Positions 4,499 through 6,323 of a stretch of 6,323 nucleotides of DNA are shown piece by piece. Made by a program: the position numbers and the translations under genes. The notes beneath the pieces are model-generated. The model was not told the DNA's origin. It searched no databases and saw only the letters and a list, made by a program, of their open reading frames with translations. The stretch comes from Candidatus Rokuibacteriota bacterium (GTDB lineage Bacteria > Methylomirabilota > Methylomirabilia > Rokubacteriales > CSP1-6). Each line of letters starts with the position of its first letter. The first letter of the stretch is position 1. The stretch spans positions 1-6,323 of the forward strand of contig JACORX010000120.1 of NCBI GenBank assembly GCA_016179165.1, read 5' to 3'.

Positions 4499-5893
4499 TC
4501 AGGCGCGCGGGCCCGGATCCAGCCCCTGCCGGCGCAGCTCCCGCTGCAGGGCCGGTACAGAGAGGCGCCGCGGCGCCACGCCGTCTCGAGCGGCCAGGGC
4601 CGCGGCGACGCCGGCACACTGGCCCGTCATCACACAGCAGTACATGCCCCGCGTCCACATGTCCGCCTCGTGGGTCTGGGAGATGATGCGGCCCGCCGCC
4701 ACGAGCCCCTCGACCTCCAGCGGAACGAGACACCCGTAGGGGATCTCGAAGCTCTGGAGTCCCGTGGTCATGGTCCGGTAGGTCGGGTCCGATGGAGCAC
4801 CCTCGGCTCCGTCGGGACTGTGCCAGTTCCGTCCCTCACCGTGGTGCCGCCACGCCTTCACCACGGTGTCGTGGTAGGCGCGACCGGCGAGGATGTCCTC
4901 CTCGGTGAGCAGGTGCTCGCCTCGGATCCGGCGCGTTTCGCGGACACCGATCGCGGAGCTGGCGTCGATGCGGAAGGCCCGCTCGCAGCCGGGCACCTTC
5001 AGGACGAGGAACCGGAGCAGTTGGTCCATCTGGCGCCGACCCTCGATGGACCCCTCGGTCAGGTCCGAGGCGCTCGTGCCGTCGCGGCCGTAGACGCGCG
5101 TCGTGTTCACGAAGAGCGTGCCGCGATCCGGGAACACGCCTTCGAACCGGATATAGTGACAATCCTTGTCGAGCTCGCCGCGGGCCCGGGCTTCGGCCAC
5201 GAGATCGAAGAACCCGGAGATCCGGACCAGGCCCCGATCGAGGTCGAGGATCTGGAAGTTGGGGTCCGCGGTGAACTGCTCGGGATGCGTCCGCGCGTAC
5301 TCGACGACACGCCGGATATCGACGTTACCGAGCCGGAAGAGGATGGTGAGCGGCCGCATCTTGCCGTCCTTCTCCCGGCCCTTCACGCACGGCACTCCCG
5401 CCGCCGCCGCGACGTCGGCATCGCCGCTGCAGTCCACGGTCACCCGGGCCGCGAGCGCCTGGCGTCCCGACTTGTTCTCTACGACGACCCCGTGGAGGGT
5501 GTCCCCGTCGCGGAGAGGCGCGGCCATCCACGTGTAGTACAGCAGCTCCACGCCGGCCTCCAGGCAGGCGCCCTCCGCGACGTCCTTGAACGTCTCCGGA
5601 TCATACGGGATCGTCGGCCCGCCGTCGATGGCGCCCCCGCGCTCGAGGAGACCCTCGAAGAGCTCCCGGGAGATACCACCGAGACAGCGGGAGGGAACAT
5701 TCCAGGTCGTCATCATCACGGCTGTCGCGACCCCGCCCAGGAACCCGTTCCGCTCGACGAGGAGGGTCCGGGCGCCGGCGCGCGACGCGCCGACGGCGGC
5801 GCCGATCCCGGCCGCGCCGCCTCCCACCACGAGCACGTCCACGTCCCGAACCACGGGAATGCGCCTGGCCGGCTCCTCGATCCATCGCTCCAT
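4499..5893 (-). CDS. FAD-dependent oxidoreductase (FAD_oxidored family, PF12831)
   Basis: A 464-residue flavoprotein. The N-terminal Rossmann motif VLVVGGGAAGIGAAVGASRAG has G24, G26 and G29 for the FAD diphosphate and E47 for the ribose. LVERNGFLGGVAT follows, a glycine-rich turn typical of this family. DCSGDADVAAAAG (about residues 154-166) is the second FAD contact. Near the C-terminus GLVAAGRIIS and the helix MTGQCAGVAAALAA close the FAD site. The two-cysteine MYCCV segment is frequent near this point in relatives. It has no signal peptide or membrane segment, so it should be cytosolic. The ATG at 5893 has a strong ribosome binding site, AAGGAG, 6 bases upstream. It begins 15 bases after the stop of the ABC transporter ATPase, so the two are very likely co-transcribed and the enzyme may act on the imported compound. 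The reaction itself is unknown. Confidence 0.9.
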   Translation of the reverse strand: MERWIEEPARRIPVVRDVDVLVVGGGAAGIGAAVGASRAGARTLLVERNGFLGGVATAVMMTTWNVPSRCLGGISRELFEGLLERGGAIDGGPTIPYDPETFKDVAEGACLEAGVELLYYTWMAAPLRDGDTLHGVVVENKSGRQALAARVTVDCSGDADVAAAAGVPCVKGREKDGKMRPLTILFRLGNVDIRRVVEYARTHPEQFTADPNFQILDLDRGLVRISGFFDLVAEARARGELDKDCHYIRFEGVFPDRGTLFVNTTRVYGRDGTSASDLTEGSIEGRRQMDQLLRFLVLKVPGCERAFRIDASSAIGVRETRRIRGEHLLTEEDILAGRAYHDTVVKAWRHHGEGRNWHSPDGAEGAPSDPTYRTMTTGLQSFEIPYGCLVPLEVEGLVAAGRIISQTHEADMWTRGMYCCVMTGQCAGVAAALAARDGVAPRRLSVPALQRELRRQGLDPGPRA

Positions 5894-5908
5894 TGAGTTC
5901 TCCTTGTG

Positions 5909-6323
5909 TCAGTCAGCCACGTGGGATTCGCTCTCGTAGAGATGACAGGCGACGTCTCGCCGGCCGGCTTCACGCAGCCGCGGTTCCTCGATCGCACAGC
6001 GCGGCTCGGCCTGGGGGCAACGCGGGTGGAAGCGACAGCCGGACGGCGGGCGGAGTGGGCTTGGGACCTCGCCCGGGAGGATGATCTCCTCGATCCTTTC
6101 GTCCGGATGGGAGGGCAGCGCCGCGGAGAAGAGTGCGCGCGTGTAGGGGTGCAAGGGGTGGAGGCTCACCGCGGAGGTCTCGCCCATCTCGACGATCCGC
6201 CCGAGGTACATGACCGCGATGGCGTGGCTCAGGTGGGAGACGGCGGCAAGGTCGTGGGCGATGAAGAGGTAGGACACTCCGAGCCTATCTTGCAAACCGA
6301 CCAGGAGGTTCAGGATCTGGGCC
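5909..6323 (-). CDS. Oligopeptide/dipeptide ABC transporter ATP-binding protein, C-terminal part
   Basis: This is the 3' end of a DppF/OppF (or DppD/OppD)-type ATPase; the 5' end lies beyond the window. The frame is open to the edge and starts there as AQILNLLVGLQDRLG, the helix that follows the Walker B and D-loop region. FIAHDL supplies the H-loop histidine, and MYLGRIVEMG is the usual closing strand of the nucleotide-binding domain. The rest is the family-specific C-terminal region (PF08352 / TIGR01727): HPLHPYTRALFSAALP, an ILPGEVPSPLRPPSGC segment and four cysteines spaced C-x5-C-x6-C-x16-C, a pattern that carries an iron-sulfur cluster in a characterised DppD. The Walker A and signature motifs are outside the window. 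The protein would energise import at the inner face of the membrane. It is the first visible gene of an operon continuing into the FAD oxidoreductase. Confidence 0.93.
   Translation of the reverse strand, partial: AQILNLLVGLQDRLGVSYLFIAHDLAAVSHLSHAIAVMYLGRIVEMGETSAVSLHPLHPYTRALFSAALPSHPDERIEEIILPGEVPSPLRPPSGCRFHPRCPQAEPRCAIEEPRLREAGRRDVACHLYESESHVAD

Noticed and set aside
4670..5896. A 408-codon open frame on the plus strand
   Set aside because: It lies exactly opposite the FAD oxidoreductase, has a composition typical of the antisense of a GC-rich gene, and shows no domain motif.
1..6323. CRISPR array, tRNA or rRNA genes
   Set aside because: No regularly spaced repeats, no clover-leaf arms with GTTCGA-type T-loops in proper context, and no ribosomal RNA-like sequence were seen.

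Overview
The window is GC-rich bacterial DNA. Gene families and base composition suggest an environmental bacterium from a group such as the Rokubacteria/Methylomirabilota or a GC-rich proteobacterial lineage. The sequence does not settle the taxon, and this is only an impression.

The right half (about 3187-6323) is orderly metabolic and transport DNA, all on the minus strand. It holds the 3' end of an oligopeptide/dipeptide-type ABC transporter ATPase, a closely following FAD-dependent oxidoreductase of the FAD_oxidored family, and a separately promoted luciferase-like (LLM class) flavin-dependent monooxygenase. Together they look like uptake of a small organic substrate plus redox enzymes acting on it. 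The substrate cannot be read from the sequence.

The left half (1-about 3180) is a patchwork of defence-type genes and broken genes. Two Uma2-family (DUF820, PD-(D/E)XK-like) endonuclease genes, about 82% identical in protein, lie in the same orientation. Each sits in a homologous unit of the same length (180-819 and 2281-2920, 640 bp each) that covers the gene plus about 95 bp upstream and little else. Between them is a plus-strand operon: an antitoxin of the 'addiction module protein' family, a RelE/ParE-type toxin, and a DEDDh 3'-5' exonuclease.

Three remnants abut the Uma2 units. A peptide-type ABC permease fragment ends at the left edge of unit 1. The C-terminal half of a HigA-type antitoxin starts 3 bp past the right edge of unit 1. 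The C-terminal end of an alpha/beta hydrolase lies just past unit 2, running into a dispersed CCCTCACCC-type repeat. The simplest reading is that Uma2 units have been inserted or recombined into this locus, breaking neighbouring genes. There are no visible terminal inverted repeats, target duplications or transposase.

The most noteworthy points are the equal-length Uma2 units with broken genes at their edges, the toxin-antitoxin-exonuclease operon with an apparently leaderless antitoxin start and a TTGA start/stop overlap, and the HigA remnant. No tRNA, rRNA or CRISPR array was seen.
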